Part shown: positions 52,403 through 60,187 of the stretch, piece after piece
Numbering within the stretch: position 1 is the first letter of the stretch
Layout of the letters: each line of letters opens with the position of its first letter
Source: Nonomuraea thailandensis
Lineage (GTDB): Bacteria > Actinomycetota > Actinomycetes > Streptosporangiales > Streptosporangiaceae
Assembly (NCBI RefSeq): GCF_024172165.1
Contig: NZ_JAMZEB010000002.1
Coordinates: 9,336,501-9,400,500, forward strand
DNA length: 64,000 nucleotides
Direction of reading: 5' to 3'
Translations under genes and position numbers: made by a program
Notes under the pieces: model-generated
The model's database searches: none
What the model was told of the DNA's origin: nothing
What the model saw: the letters and a program-made list of their open reading frames with translations, nothing else

Positions 52403-52786
52403 ATGCGATCGTTAGCCGGTTTGATCACCCTGCTCGCCGTGCTCGTGACGGGCTGCTCGGCAGCGGGCGGCGAGCAGAGTGTCGCCGTTCCCGACAGCCC
52501 GGCCGGCAAGCAGCTCCAGTGGTATCTGGACGCCGTCAACCGCACGCCGATCCCCGAGAAAGAGCTCGGCGAGCACCTCACCGAGACGTTCCTCAAGGAG
52601 GTGCCCGCGGAGAAGTTCAACGCGCTCGCCAAGGACCTGGCCGGGCTCAGGCTGGAGGAGCTGAGCAGCACGAAGCCGACCGAGCTGGCCGGGGTGACGT
52701 CCATCCCCGTCGGGCAGAAGTACGACACGAAGATCTCCGTCGGCGACGACGGCAAGATCGACTACCTGCTCCTCGAACCGAGGTGA
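52403..52786 (+). CDS. Lipoprotein with LpqF/ORF12-type N-terminal domain only
   Basis: 127 aa. Signal with lipobox LVTGC at residues ~15-19 (Cys19). The mature part (PAGKQLQWYLDAVNR, PEKELGEHLTETFLKEVPAEKFNALAKDLAGLRLEEL, TLGVTSIPVGQKYDTKISVGDDGKIDYLLL-type strands) matches the small N-terminal domain of Cpe/LpqF-like esterases, which is normally followed by a beta-lactamase-like catalytic domain. Here that domain is absent, so it may be a binding module alone. AGGAG precedes ATG 52403. Confidence 0.8.
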   Translation: MRSLAGLITLLAVLVTGCSAAGGEQSVAVPDSPAGKQLQWYLDAVNRTPIPEKELGEHLTETFLKEVPAEKFNALAKDLAGLRLEELSSTKPTELAGVTSIPVGQKYDTKISVGDDGKIDYLLLEPR

Positions 52787-52794
52787 CCGCCGGG

Positions 52795-53079
52795 ATGACG
52801 TCGGTCGTGAGCGGCGGCGTGCCGATCGTGGCGCAGGACCACGGCGGGTCGGGTCAGGACGTCCTGCTCCTGCACGGCGGCCGCCGCCTGCCGGGAGATG
52901 ACCGCGTTCCTGGCGGAGCTGGGCTGGAAGCGTACTGCTCGTGGACGCGGCGGCAGCTCGACGCGGCCACGCGGGAGTGCCCGCTGATCCGGGAGGTGTC
53001 CCTGCCGACGGGGCACGACCCGCACGTCGAGGCGCCCGGGACGCTGCTGCGCCTCCTGGTCGAACACCTCGACCGGTGA
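52795..53079 (+). pseudogene. Alpha/beta hydrolase remnant
   Basis: About 95 codons. The start (VPIVAQDHGGSGQDVLLLHGG) and the end (GHDPHVEAPGTLLRLLVEHLD) are those of an alpha/beta hydrolase, but the catalytic middle is missing. Between them the frame appears shifted: another frame reads MTAFLAELGWK, a typical hydrolase stretch. So an internal deletion with frameshift has destroyed the gene. It starts 8 bp after the lipoprotein stop. Confidence 0.7.
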
Positions 53080-53093
53080 CGACCGGAGGTGGG

Positions 53094-54059
53094 ATGAGCG
53101 CGCCACGCCGGGAAAGGAGCCCGCGCGCCCGCGGGCCGTGGGTCCTGGTCTCGTCGGCCGTGCTGGTCGCCGGGCTGCTGGCGTTCCACCCCGCCGTGCC
53201 CAACGCGGTGGGCAACGTGGGCAGCCTGCTGGAGACGTTCCTGGCCTGGCTCGGCCTGGTGGTCGTGGCGCTGCTCGTCCTGGCGGCGTTACGGCGCTCG
53301 GCCATCGCGGTCGCGGCCGTGGCGCTGCCCGCGGTGGTCTGGGTGGTCGTGTTCGGCGCCTCGGTGTTCTCCGGCTCGGGGATCGCCGGCGTGCGTGAGC
53401 AGGCGTCCGTCCTCACGGTGCTGCAGCACAACGTCGCCGACGACAACGCCGACCCCGGAGGAACGGCCCGCGCCCTCGCCGGCGCGGGAGCCGACCTCGT
53501 CGCCCTCCAGGAGCTGACACCTCAGGCCCTGCCCGTCTACGAGGCCGCCCTCGCGCCGGAGCATCCCCATCGCCTCGTCGTGGGCACCGTCGGGCTCTGG
53601 TCCCGGTACCCCCTCACCGACGGCCGCCCCGTCGACATCAAGCCCAAGGACATCACCGCCGACTGGAACCGCGGCCTGCGCGCCACCGTACGAACCCCGG
53701 CAGGCGACATCGCCGCATATGTCGCCCACCTCCCCTCGGTCCGCATCCGCCCTCAGGACGGCTTCGGCACGGCCTGGCGCGACGAGAGCGCCGCCGCGCT
53801 GGCCACCGCCCTCGACGCCGAGAAGCTGGAGCGGGTCGTGCTGCTGGGCGACCTCAACGGCACCGTCCACGACCGCGGCCTGTCCCCGCTCACCTCCCGG
53901 CTGACCCCGGCGCTCGACGGGTTCGGCTTCACCTGGCCCGCCGCCTTCCCTCTCGCCCGGATCGACCACGTCATGGCCCGCGGCGCGACCCCGACCGGCA
54001 CCTGGGTCCTGCCCGCCACCGGCAGCGACCATCTCCCCACCGTGGCGAGGCTCCGGTAA
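53094..54059 (+). CDS. Membrane-anchored endonuclease/exonuclease/phosphatase (EEP) family protein
   Basis: 321 aa from ATG 53094 with GGAGG four bases upstream. Three membrane segments cover the first ~100 residues; the EEP domain follows with LQHNVADDN, LVALQELTP (catalytic Glu), AYVAHLPSVR, LLGDLNGTV (Asp/Asn) and SDHLPTVA (Asp/His). Such membrane-tethered EEP proteins are common in actinomycetes; phosphodiester or lipid phosphate cleavage outside the membrane is likely. Confidence 0.9.
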   Translation: MSAPRRERSPRARGPWVLVSSAVLVAGLLAFHPAVPNAVGNVGSLLETFLAWLGLVVVALLVLAALRRSAIAVAAVALPAVVWVVVFGASVFSGSGIAGVREQASVLTVLQHNVADDNADPGGTARALAGAGADLVALQELTPQALPVYEAALAPEHPHRLVVGTVGLWSRYPLTDGRPVDIKPKDITADWNRGLRATVRTPAGDIAAYVAHLPSVRIRPQDGFGTAWRDESAAALATALDAEKLERVVLLGDLNGTVHDRGLSPLTSRLTPALDGFGFTWPAAFPLARIDHVMARGATPTGTWVLPATGSDHLPTVARLR

Positions 54060-54074
54060 GAAATCCGACGGTGA

Positions 54075-54101
54075 TGTCGAGAACGCCCGCCCGGCTCCGT
54101 C
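54075..54101 (+). promoter_or_regulatory. ECF42-type promoter before the PPOX-family gene
   Basis: TGTCGA at 54075-54080 and CGTC at 54098-54101, 17 bp apart. TGTCGA with a CGTC-type -10 is the reported ECF42 sigma promoter; the ECF42 gene is 1 kb downstream. The start would give a leader of about 35 nt. Confidence 0.7.
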
Positions 54102-54141
54102 CCAGGGACATCAGCGGCAGCCCCGACGAGAGGGAACGACC

Positions 54142-54636
54142 ATGGAGCCGAGCCGGATCACCGAGATCCTGAACCGCCCGTACAGCAAGGAACTGCTCGC
54201 CCGCGACCTGACCCGCCTGGCCTACGTCGCCAAGGACGGCACCCCCCGCAACGTCCCGATCGGGTTCACCTGGAACGGCTCGCAGATCGTCATGTGCACC
54301 ACGAAGAACGCCCCGAAGCTCGCGGCCCTGCGCGAGAACCCGATGGTCGCCCTGACGATCGACACCGAGGTGCACCCGCCCAAGACCCTGCTCATCCGCG
54401 GCCGGGCCGAGCTGGACGTCGTCGAGGGCATCCCGGACGAGTACCTCCAGATGAACGGCTCCTACCGGATGACCCCCGAGCAGCGGGTCGAGTGGGAGGC
54501 GGAGGTGCGTTCGCTCTACGACGGCATGGTGCGGATCGTCGTGACCCCGACGTGGGTGAAGCTGATCGACTTCGAGACGACCCTGCCGAGCCCGGTGGAG
54601 GAGCTGATGCGGCAGAGGGAGGAACGCCGGCTCTGA
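54142..54636 (+). CDS. Pyridoxamine 5'-phosphate oxidase-like flavin/F420-binding protein
   Basis: 164 aa. Split-barrel fold: RLAYVAKDGTPRNVPIGFTWNGSQIVMCTTKNAPKLAALRENPMVALTID and the later ILLI-type strand TLLIRGRAELDVVEG. These bind FMN, haem or F420 and act in redox of small molecules. It has the same promoter type as the YCII/sigma pair downstream, so it probably belongs to that stress regulon. Confidence 0.88.
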   Translation: MEPSRITEILNRPYSKELLARDLTRLAYVAKDGTPRNVPIGFTWNGSQIVMCTTKNAPKLAALRENPMVALTIDTEVHPPKTLLIRGRAELDVVEGIPDEYLQMNGSYRMTPEQRVEWEAEVRSLYDGMVRIVVTPTWVKLIDFETTLPSPVEELMRQREERRL

Positions 54637-54654
54637 GAAGGTCCGGCGGCGGGA

Positions 54655-54681
54655 TGTCGAGATCCCGCGCACGGCTCCGTC
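54655..54681 (+). promoter_or_regulatory. ECF42-type promoter before the YCII gene
   Basis: TGTCGA at 54655-54660 and CGTC at 54678-54681, again 17 bp apart; the shared CGGCTCCGTC stretch makes it nearly a copy of the promoter at 54075. This fits autoregulation of the YCII-sigma operon by its own sigma factor. Confidence 0.75.
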
Positions 54682-54732
54682 CCCGCAGTGAACACCGGCC
54701 ACAATGGGCCGTACCGCACAAAGGAGAACACG

Positions 54733-55140
54733 ATGGCCAAGTACCTGCTCCTCAAGCACTACCGGGGCGCGCCGGCACCGGCCAACGACGTGCCGATGGA
54801 CCAGTGGACGCCGGAGGAGGTCTCGGCCCACATGCAGTACATGCGCGACTTCGCCCACCGGCTCGAGAGCAGCGGCGAGTTCGTCGACAGCAAGGAGCTC
54901 TCCCCGGAGGGCACGTTCGTCCGGTACGACGGCGAGGGCCGCCCGCCGGTCACCGACGGCCCGTTCGCGGAGACCAAGGACCTGATCGCCGGCTGGATGG
55001 TGATCGACGTCGACACGTACGAGCGGGCGCTGGAGCTGGCCGCGGAGCTGTCCGCGGCTCCGGGCGCGGGCGGCAGGCCGATCCACGAGTGGCTCGAGGT
55101 GCGCCCGCTGATGTCCGCGTGCCCGCCCCTCACGGACTGA
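54733..55140 (+). CDS. YCII/DGPF-domain protein linked to ECF42 sigma
   Basis: 135 aa from ATG 54733 with AAGGAG upstream. MAKYLLLKHYRGAP, the FVRYDGEGRPPVTDGPFAETKDLIAGW stretch (DGPF motif) and YERALELAAELSAAPG are diagnostic. These small proteins always sit beside ECF42 sigma genes and are thought to sense or act in the same stress response. The sigma gene starts 6 bp after its stop. Confidence 0.95.
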   Translation: MAKYLLLKHYRGAPAPANDVPMDQWTPEEVSAHMQYMRDFAHRLESSGEFVDSKELSPEGTFVRYDGEGRPPVTDGPFAETKDLIAGWMVIDVDTYERALELAAELSAAPGAGGRPIHEWLEVRPLMSACPPLTD

Positions 55141-55146
55141 CGAACG

Positions 55147-56292
55147 GTGGACGAGCTCCTGCTGCGGGCCCTCACCCCCACGGTGATCAGCGTCCTCGTC
55201 CGTCGCGGGGCCGACTTCGCGGCGGCCGAGGACGCCGTGCAGGAAGCCCTGATCGAGGCCGTGCGCAAGTGGCCGGACGATCCGCCGCGCGACCCCAAGG
55301 GCTGGCTGGTCACCGTGGCCTGGCGCAAGTTCCTCGACGCCGCCCGCGCCGACACCTCCAGGCGAAACCGCGAGGTGCTGGTGGAGGGCGAGCCCGAGCC
55401 CGCGCCCGGCGAGGAGGCCGACGACACGCTCCAGCTGTACTTCCTGTGCGCGCACCCGTCGCTCACCCCGGCCTCGGCCGTCGCGCTGACGCTGCGCGCG
55501 GTCGGCGGCCTGACCACGCGCCAGATCGCGCAGGCCTACCTGGTGCCGGAGGCGACGATGGCGCAGCGCATCAGTCGGGCCAAGCGGACCGTCTCGGCCG
55601 TCCGGTTCAACCAGCCCGGTGACGTCGCCACGGTGCTGCGCGTGCTCTACCTCGTCTTCAACGAGGGCTACTCCGGCGACGTGGACCTCGCCGCCGAGGC
55701 CATCCGGCTCACCCGCCAGCTCGCCGCCACGACGAGGCACGAGGAGGTGGCGGGCCTGCTCGCGCTCATGCTGCTGCACCACGCCCGCCGCCCTGCGCGG
55801 ACGGGCCCCGACGGCAGGCTCGTGCCGCTCGCCGAGCAGGACCGCCGCCTGTGGGACACCCGCATGATCGCCGAGGGCGTCGACGTCCTCCAGGCCGCCC
55901 TCGCCCGCGACCGGCTGGGCGAGTTCCAGGCCCAGGCCGCGATCGCCGCGCTGCACGCCGACGCCCTGACGGCCGCGGAGACCGACTGGGTGCAGATCGT
56001 CGAGTGGTACGACGAGCTGGTGCGCCTCACCGGCAGCCCGGTGGCCCGCCTCAACCGGGCCGTCGCGGTCGGGGAGGCCGACGGCCCGCGGGCCGGCCTG
56101 GCCGCCCTGACAGACCTCGACCCCTCCCTGCCCCGCTACACCGCCGCCGCGGCGTACCTGCACGAGCGTGACGGCGACCTGGTGACGGCGGCACGCCTCT
56201 ACGCCGAAGCCGCCCGATCAGCGACGAACCTCCCCGAACGCGACCACCTCACCCGCCAGGCCGCCCGGCTCAACGCGAAGCTCCGCGACTGA
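55147..56292 (+). CDS. ECF42-group RNA polymerase sigma factor with C-terminal TPR-like domain
   Basis: 381 aa, much longer than ordinary ECF factors. Region 2: RRGADFAAAEDAVQEALIEAVRKWP and GWLVTVAWRKFLDAARAD; region 4: LTTRQIAQAYLVPEATMAQRISRAKRTV. The C-terminal ~190 residues are helical repeat (GYSGDVDLAAEAIRLTRQL, LNRAVAVGEADGPRAGL), which in this group replaces a separate anti-sigma. GTG 55147 is coupled to the YCII gene. Its own promoter type lies before both upstream genes. Confidence 0.95.
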   Translation: MDELLLRALTPTVISVLVRRGADFAAAEDAVQEALIEAVRKWPDDPPRDPKGWLVTVAWRKFLDAARADTSRRNREVLVEGEPEPAPGEEADDTLQLYFLCAHPSLTPASAVALTLRAVGGLTTRQIAQAYLVPEATMAQRISRAKRTVSAVRFNQPGDVATVLRVLYLVFNEGYSGDVDLAAEAIRLTRQLAATTRHEEVAGLLALMLLHHARRPARTGPDGRLVPLAEQDRRLWDTRMIAEGVDVLQAALARDRLGEFQAQAAIAALHADALTAAETDWVQIVEWYDELVRLTGSPVARLNRAVAVGEADGPRAGLAALTDLDPSLPRYTAAAAYLHERDGDLVTAARLYAEAARSATNLPERDHLTRQAARLNAKLRD

Positions 56293-56326
56293 TGCACAAG
56301 AGCCGTTGTACAAGAGCTCTTGTGCA
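56292..56326 (+). promoter_or_regulatory. Operator for the ArsR-MFS operon
   Basis: A near-perfect 20-bp palindrome at 56307-56326 (TGTACAAGAGCTCTTGTGCA) and a third half-site ATGCACAAGAGC at 56292-56303. It overlaps the sigma stop and ends 14 bp before the ArsR start, where an ArsR protein would be expected to bind and repress itself. Confidence 0.8.
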
Positions 56327-56340
56327 TCTACGCTGAGCCC

Positions 56341-56904
56341 ATGCCCGACCGTCCGACGCGCGAGATCCGCGACTCCAAGGTGCTCGCCGCGATGTCCCAC
56401 CCCCTGCGCCGGCGCCTGCTCGACCTCCTCCGGGTCGACGGCCCCTCGACGGCCTCGGCGCTCGCCGCGAAGACCGGCCAGGCCGTCGGCAACCTCAGCC
56501 ACCACCTCAAGGTCCTCGCCGCCTGCGACCTCGTGGAGGAGGCCCCCGAGCTCGCCCGCGACCGCCGCGAACGCTGGTGGCGCAGATCGCCGGACGTCCT
56601 GAGCTGGTCACCGTCGGACTTCCCCGACGACCCTGTCGCGGCCGCGGCGGAGTCGTTGCTGCTCGACCGCCAGGCCGGCCTGGTCAGGCAGTGGATCGCC
56701 GAGCGCGACGGCTACCCGGAGCCGTGGCGGCGGGCGGCGTTCACGTCCGACCACTGGGCGCGGCTGTCGGTGGCCGAGCTCGCCGAGGTGGAGGAGCGGA
56801 TCCTCGCCCTGCTGACCTCCCTGGCCGGCAGGGAGATCCCCGATGACGGGCAGGAGCGCAAGCTCGTCTTCCTCACCGTCCGCGCCGTGCCCGGACAGCC
56901 GTGA
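56341..56904 (+). CDS. ArsR-family winged-helix regulator
   Basis: 187 aa from ATG 56341. HTH: VLAAMSHPLRRRLLDLLRVDGPSTASALAAKTGQAVGNLSHHLKVLAACDLVEEAP. The long C-terminal half is helical and lacks the Cys metal sites of classical ArsR, so it likely senses an organic ligand or membrane stress. Its stop overlaps the MFS start (GTGA) and a clear operator lies just upstream; it should repress the exporter. Confidence 0.92.
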   Translation: MPDRPTREIRDSKVLAAMSHPLRRRLLDLLRVDGPSTASALAAKTGQAVGNLSHHLKVLAACDLVEEAPELARDRRERWWRRSPDVLSWSPSDFPDDPVAAAAESLLLDRQAGLVRQWIAERDGYPEPWRRAAFTSDHWARLSVAELAEVEERILALLTSLAGREIPDDGQERKLVFLTVRAVPGQP

Positions 56905-58286
56905 CCCCGGCCCCGCCGGTCACGCCCGGCGGGCTGCTGCGGATGCGCGACTTCCGGCTGTTGTGGGCCGGCGAGACGACCAGCATGCTGGGCAGCTCCG
57001 TCGCCGGCGTCGCGCTCCCCCTGGTCGCCGTGGTGACGCTGGACGCCGGCACGTTCACCGTCGGGCTGCTGACCGCGGCCGCGTGGTCGCCGTGGCTGGT
57101 GGTCGGGCTGCCCGCCGGCGCGTGGGTGGACCGGATGCCGAAACGGCCGATGATGCTGGCCTGCGACAGCGTGTCGGCGGTGGCGTTCGCGAGCGTGCCG
57201 GTCGCGGCGTGGCTGGGCGGGCTCACGATGGCGCACCTGCTCGTGGTGGCCTCGGTGGGCGGCGTGGCGAAGGTGTTCTTCACCCTCGCCTACCGGGCGT
57301 ACCTGCCCGTCCTGGTGGGCGGCGAGCGGCTGCTGGAGGCGAACACCAAGCTCCAGGGCAGCGAATCGGCGGCGCAGATCGCCGGCCCCGGCCTGGCCGG
57401 GCTCCTCGCGCACGCCTTCGGGGCGGTCAGCGGCGTGCTGGCCGACGCGGTCAGCTTCGCGATCGCCGCGCTGTGCCTGCGCTCCGTCCGTACGCGCGAG
57501 TCCCACCCGCGCGAGTCCCGCCTGCGCGAGTCCCGCCTGCGCGAGTCCCGCACGGGCGAGGCCCGCCTGCGCGAGTCCCGCACGCGCGAGGCCCACCCAC
57601 GTGAGGCAGGCTCACGCGAGGCGGGCTCACGTGAGGCAGGCTCGCGCGGCCCGGCGGAGCGGCGGCTGCTCGCGGAGATCCGGGACGGGGTGCGGTTCGT
57701 CGTCCCCGACCCGTACCTGCGCACGCTCACCCTCTTCAGCGCGATGTCCAACCTCGCGTTGATGGGATACCAGTCGATCCAGGTCGTCTTCCTCACCCGC
57801 CATCTCGGCGCGGGCGCGGGCCAGGTGGGCCTGGTGCTCGCGCTGGCCGGCGCGGGCGGTCTGGCCGGGGCGGCGCTGGCCGGCCGCATCGCCGCCCGGT
57901 CGGGCACGGCCCGCGGGTTCCTGCTGTGCGAGGCGTTCGCCGCGCCGATGTTGCTGCTCGGCCCGACCGGCGACAGCCTGGCCCTCTTCACCCTGGCGGG
58001 CTTCTGCGCCGGCGCGGGCATCGTCGCCTCCAACATCCTGACCAGCACCTTCCGCCAGCAGTACTGCCCGCCCGAGCTGCTCGGCCGGATCACCGCGAGC
58101 ACCTCGGCCCTGAACTACGGAGCGATCCCCCTGGGCGCGCTGCTCGGCGGCGTGCTGGGCGAGTCGATCGGGGTCCGGCAGACCCTGTGGCTGATGGCCG
58201 CCGTCCAGCTCGGCTCGCTCGCCATCCTGCTGCTCAGCCCGATCCGCCGCAGACGCGACTTCCCCGGACCTACCCCAGCGATCTAG
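56901..58286 (+). CDS. MFS drug-efflux-type transporter with repeat-built central loop
   Basis: 461 aa, 12 membrane segments. Signatures LLRMRDFRLLWAGETTSMLGSSVAG, LPAGAWVDRMPKRPMMLACD and GPGLAGLLAHAFG place it with tetracycline/macrolide-type (MFS_3-like) exporters. Between TM6 and TM7 (about residues 199-248) the cytoplasmic loop is ten 5-residue units of the R-E-S/A-R/H/G-x type encoded by a 15-bp tandem repeat. GTG 56901 overlaps the ArsR stop. Probably exports the compound sensed by the regulator. Confidence 0.92.
   Translation: MTPAPPVTPGGLLRMRDFRLLWAGETTSMLGSSVAGVALPLVAVVTLDAGTFTVGLLTAAAWSPWLVVGLPAGAWVDRMPKRPMMLACDSVSAVAFASVPVAAWLGGLTMAHLLVVASVGGVAKVFFTLAYRAYLPVLVGGERLLEANTKLQGSESAAQIAGPGLAGLLAHAFGAVSGVLADAVSFAIAALCLRSVRTRESHPRESRLRESRLRESRTGEARLRESRTREAHPREAGSREAGSREAGSRGPAERRLLAEIRDGVRFVVPDPYLRTLTLFSAMSNLALMGYQSIQVVFLTRHLGAGAGQVGLVLALAGAGGLAGAALAGRIAARSGTARGFLLCEAFAAPMLLLGPTGDSLALFTLAGFCAGAGIVASNILTSTFRQQYCPPELLGRITASTSALNYGAIPLGALLGGVLGESIGVRQTLWLMAAVQLGSLAILLLSPIRRRRDFPGPTPAI
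57495..57644 (+). repeat. 15-bp coding minisatellite, ten units
   Basis: Ten head-to-tail 15-bp units, consensus CGCGAGTCCCGCCTG, drifting to CGTGAGGCAGGCTCA at the 3' end. All keep frame. The strong identity of units 2-6 points to recent expansion. Confidence 0.95.
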
Positions 58287-58287
58287 G

Positions 58288-59118
58288 GTGTTCGCCGTGC
58301 AGGACGACGTCTACCGCTACAACGAGGAACGCTGGGAAGCCCTGGTGGAGGCGGACGCGCTGTTCACGCGTCCGATGCTCGACCTGGACGCCGAGAAGGC
58401 CCGGGCCTATCTGGGCCTCGAACGGCTCGGCATCCCCGGCGACCTCACGGGCCGGAGGGTGCTCTGCCTGGCAGGCGGGGGCGGGCAGCAGTCGGCGGCC
58501 TTCGCCCTGCTCGGGGCCGACGTGACGGTCTTCGACATCTCCTCGGGGCAACTGGAGCGGGACCGCTCGGCCGCCGAGCACCACGGCGTCACCGTCCGCA
58601 CGGTGCAAGGGGACATGCGGGACCTGTCGGCCCTCGACGGCTCCTCCTTCGAGCTGGTCTGGCATCCGTACTCGCTGACCTTCGTCCCGGACTGCCGGGT
58701 CGTGTTCCGCGAGGTCGCGAAAGTCGTCGAAGAAGGCGGCCACTATTACCTGATGTGCGCGAACCCGTTCTTCTCCGGGCTCACCCACCATTCTTGGAAC
58801 GGCTCCGGTTACCCGCTCACCGACCCCTACACGGACGAGACCGTGACCTCCTATCCCGACCAGGAATGGGTCTACGAGTCGTCCGGGAGCCGCATCCAGG
58901 AACCCCGCGAGTACCGGCAGACATTGAGCCGGATGACCAACAGCCTGATCCAGGAAGGCTTCGTGCTGAGGTTCCTGTCGGAAGTGCGCGGCGACCATCC
59001 CGGCGCGGAGCCGGGCAGCTGGGCGCACTTCACGGGAGTCGCCCCGCCGTGGCTGGAGTTCGTCTGGCAGTACCGGCCCGGCGCTCTCGACTCTCCCTGG
59101 ACACTGCCAGGCCGTTGA
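58288..59118 (+). CDS. SAM-dependent methyltransferase
   Basis: 276 aa from GTG 58288; GTG 58297 is an alternative. Motif I VLCLAGGGGQQSAAFALLG, strand 2 VTVFDISSGQLERD, then VQGDMRDLSAL and the later FELVWHPYSLTFVPD. The GGGGQQS loop is typical of a small-molecule methyltransferase group in actinomycetes. It starts right after the MFS gene, possibly in the same operon. Acceptor unknown. Confidence 0.88.
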   Translation: MFAVQDDVYRYNEERWEALVEADALFTRPMLDLDAEKARAYLGLERLGIPGDLTGRRVLCLAGGGGQQSAAFALLGADVTVFDISSGQLERDRSAAEHHGVTVRTVQGDMRDLSALDGSSFELVWHPYSLTFVPDCRVVFREVAKVVEEGGHYYLMCANPFFSGLTHHSWNGSGYPLTDPYTDETVTSYPDQEWVYESSGSRIQEPREYRQTLSRMTNSLIQEGFVLRFLSEVRGDHPGAEPGSWAHFTGVAPPWLEFVWQYRPGALDSPWTLPGR

Positions 59119-59404
59119 TGAAGGCGAACCTGACCTGTCCGATGCCGAGCAGACCCGCGATTCTCGGTCCGGCCTGGCAGCGCACACCGGCGACCCCCGC
59201 CTCCTCGCCACCCTGATGACCGACGCCGACCCCAAGGTCCGCGCGCACACGGCCCAGAACCCCCTCACCACCCTGGACGGCCACCGCCTCCTCGCGAACG
59301 ACAGGCAGGCCATCTGGCCGTCCACCCCGGCGGCCGTCCTGCGGGTTCTCGCCGAGGACCCGCATCCCGAGGTGAAGTCCCAAGCCCAGGCGAGGCTCAG
59401 GTAG
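59119..59404 (+). pseudogene. Fragment of a HEAT/LRR-variant repeat protein
   Basis: A frame running through 59216-59404 reads TGDPRLLATLMTDADPKVRAHTAQNPLTT and VLRVLAEDPHPEVKSQAQARLR, the pattern of variant leucine-rich/HEAT repeats. It continues upstream (LSDAEQTRDSRSGLAAHTGDPRLL) without a start codon and runs into the methyltransferase end. So it is the 3' remainder of a larger repeat protein; an ATG at 59216 would give only 62 aa. Confidence 0.55.
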
Positions 59405-59667
59405 CGCACCTCGACCGGTCCGCGAGCGGATCGGTGGCGTTCGCGGTCACCACGGCCTGGCCCGGTCCTCGCCAAGCTCAACGACGTCATCGTCGAGCTG
59501 CCCGAATGGATCACCACTGGTGTCGGCTCATGCCGAGGTCGCCATGTCAGCGCCCGCATCAGTGCCGCAACGGCCCCGTGTCAGAGCGGTCCGCGACAGT
59601 AAGGCACATGAACGGCGCGACACCCCGCCCGTTCGAACCGGAACCCTCCCCAAGGAGCACACCCACC
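59405..59667 (+). other. Unassigned stretch with possible coding remnant
   Basis: No full gene. One frame reads VLAKLNDVIVELPEWITTG near 59470-59520, which looks like protein-coding sequence, but it has no start and soon runs into an unconserved tail. The last ~80 bp hold the AAGGAG ribosome site of the next gene at 59653-59658. Confidence 0.35.
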
Positions 59668-60069
59668 ATGTCGATCACCTTCTCCGAGCAGGACCAGACC
59701 ACCCTCCGCACCGCCGCCTGGGGCGCCGTCTACCTCATGTCCGCCGCCGGCGCCGCCGGCTCCGCCCACAAGGCCGCCACCAACGGCTCCATCGCCCTGA
59801 CCTCCGCCACCGGCGCCATCGGCCACGTCCTGGCCAAGGCCCCCAAGAACCTGTCCGGCAAGACCGTCGCCGCCCTCGCCGACCAGGTCCTGCCCGCCCT
59901 GACCGCCTCCACCGCCCTGCTCAAGCAGCACACCCCCGACCAAGCCGACAACTTCCGCCGCACCGTCACCGTCGCCATCGACGCCGCCATCCAGTCCCAG
60001 ACCGGCGAGCCCAGCCCCACCATGACCGACATGGCCCGCAAGATCACCGAAGCCCTCGACGCCGCCTGA
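59668..60069 (+). CDS. Small Ala/Thr-rich protein of unknown function
   Basis: 133 aa from ATG 59668. Helical, no signal peptide: TLRTAAWGAVYLMSAAGAAGSAHKAATNGSIALTSATGAIGHVLAKAP, then ADQVLPALTASTALLKQHTPDQADNFRRTVTVAIDAAI. Nearly every codon ends in C, even more than its neighbours, which may mean strong expression or different origin. A hairpin terminator follows directly. No family recognised. Confidence 0.7.
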   Translation: MSITFSEQDQTTLRTAAWGAVYLMSAAGAAGSAHKAATNGSIALTSATGAIGHVLAKAPKNLSGKTVAALADQVLPALTASTALLKQHTPDQADNFRRTVTVAIDAAIQSQTGEPSPTMTDMARKITEALDAA

Positions 60070-60091
60070 CCCCCATGCCCACCACCGGCCC

Positions 60092-60120
60092 GTCACGGGG
60101 TCCCCACCAGACCCCGTGAC
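60092..60120 (+). terminator. Hairpin after the 133-aa gene
   Basis: GTCACGGGGTC (60092-60102) pairs perfectly with GACCCCGTGAC (60110-60120) around a 7-nt loop, 22 bp after the stop. Confidence 0.8.
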
Positions 60121-60187
60121 CCTTCAAGGACGTTCCAGCTTGTCCGCAGGAAACGACGCGCTCGACGGAGCTTGCCGCGGGCGGCGA

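Noticed and set aside
57495-57644. CRISPR-like repeats
   Set aside because: Units are 15 bp with no spacers and are in frame inside a transporter gene.
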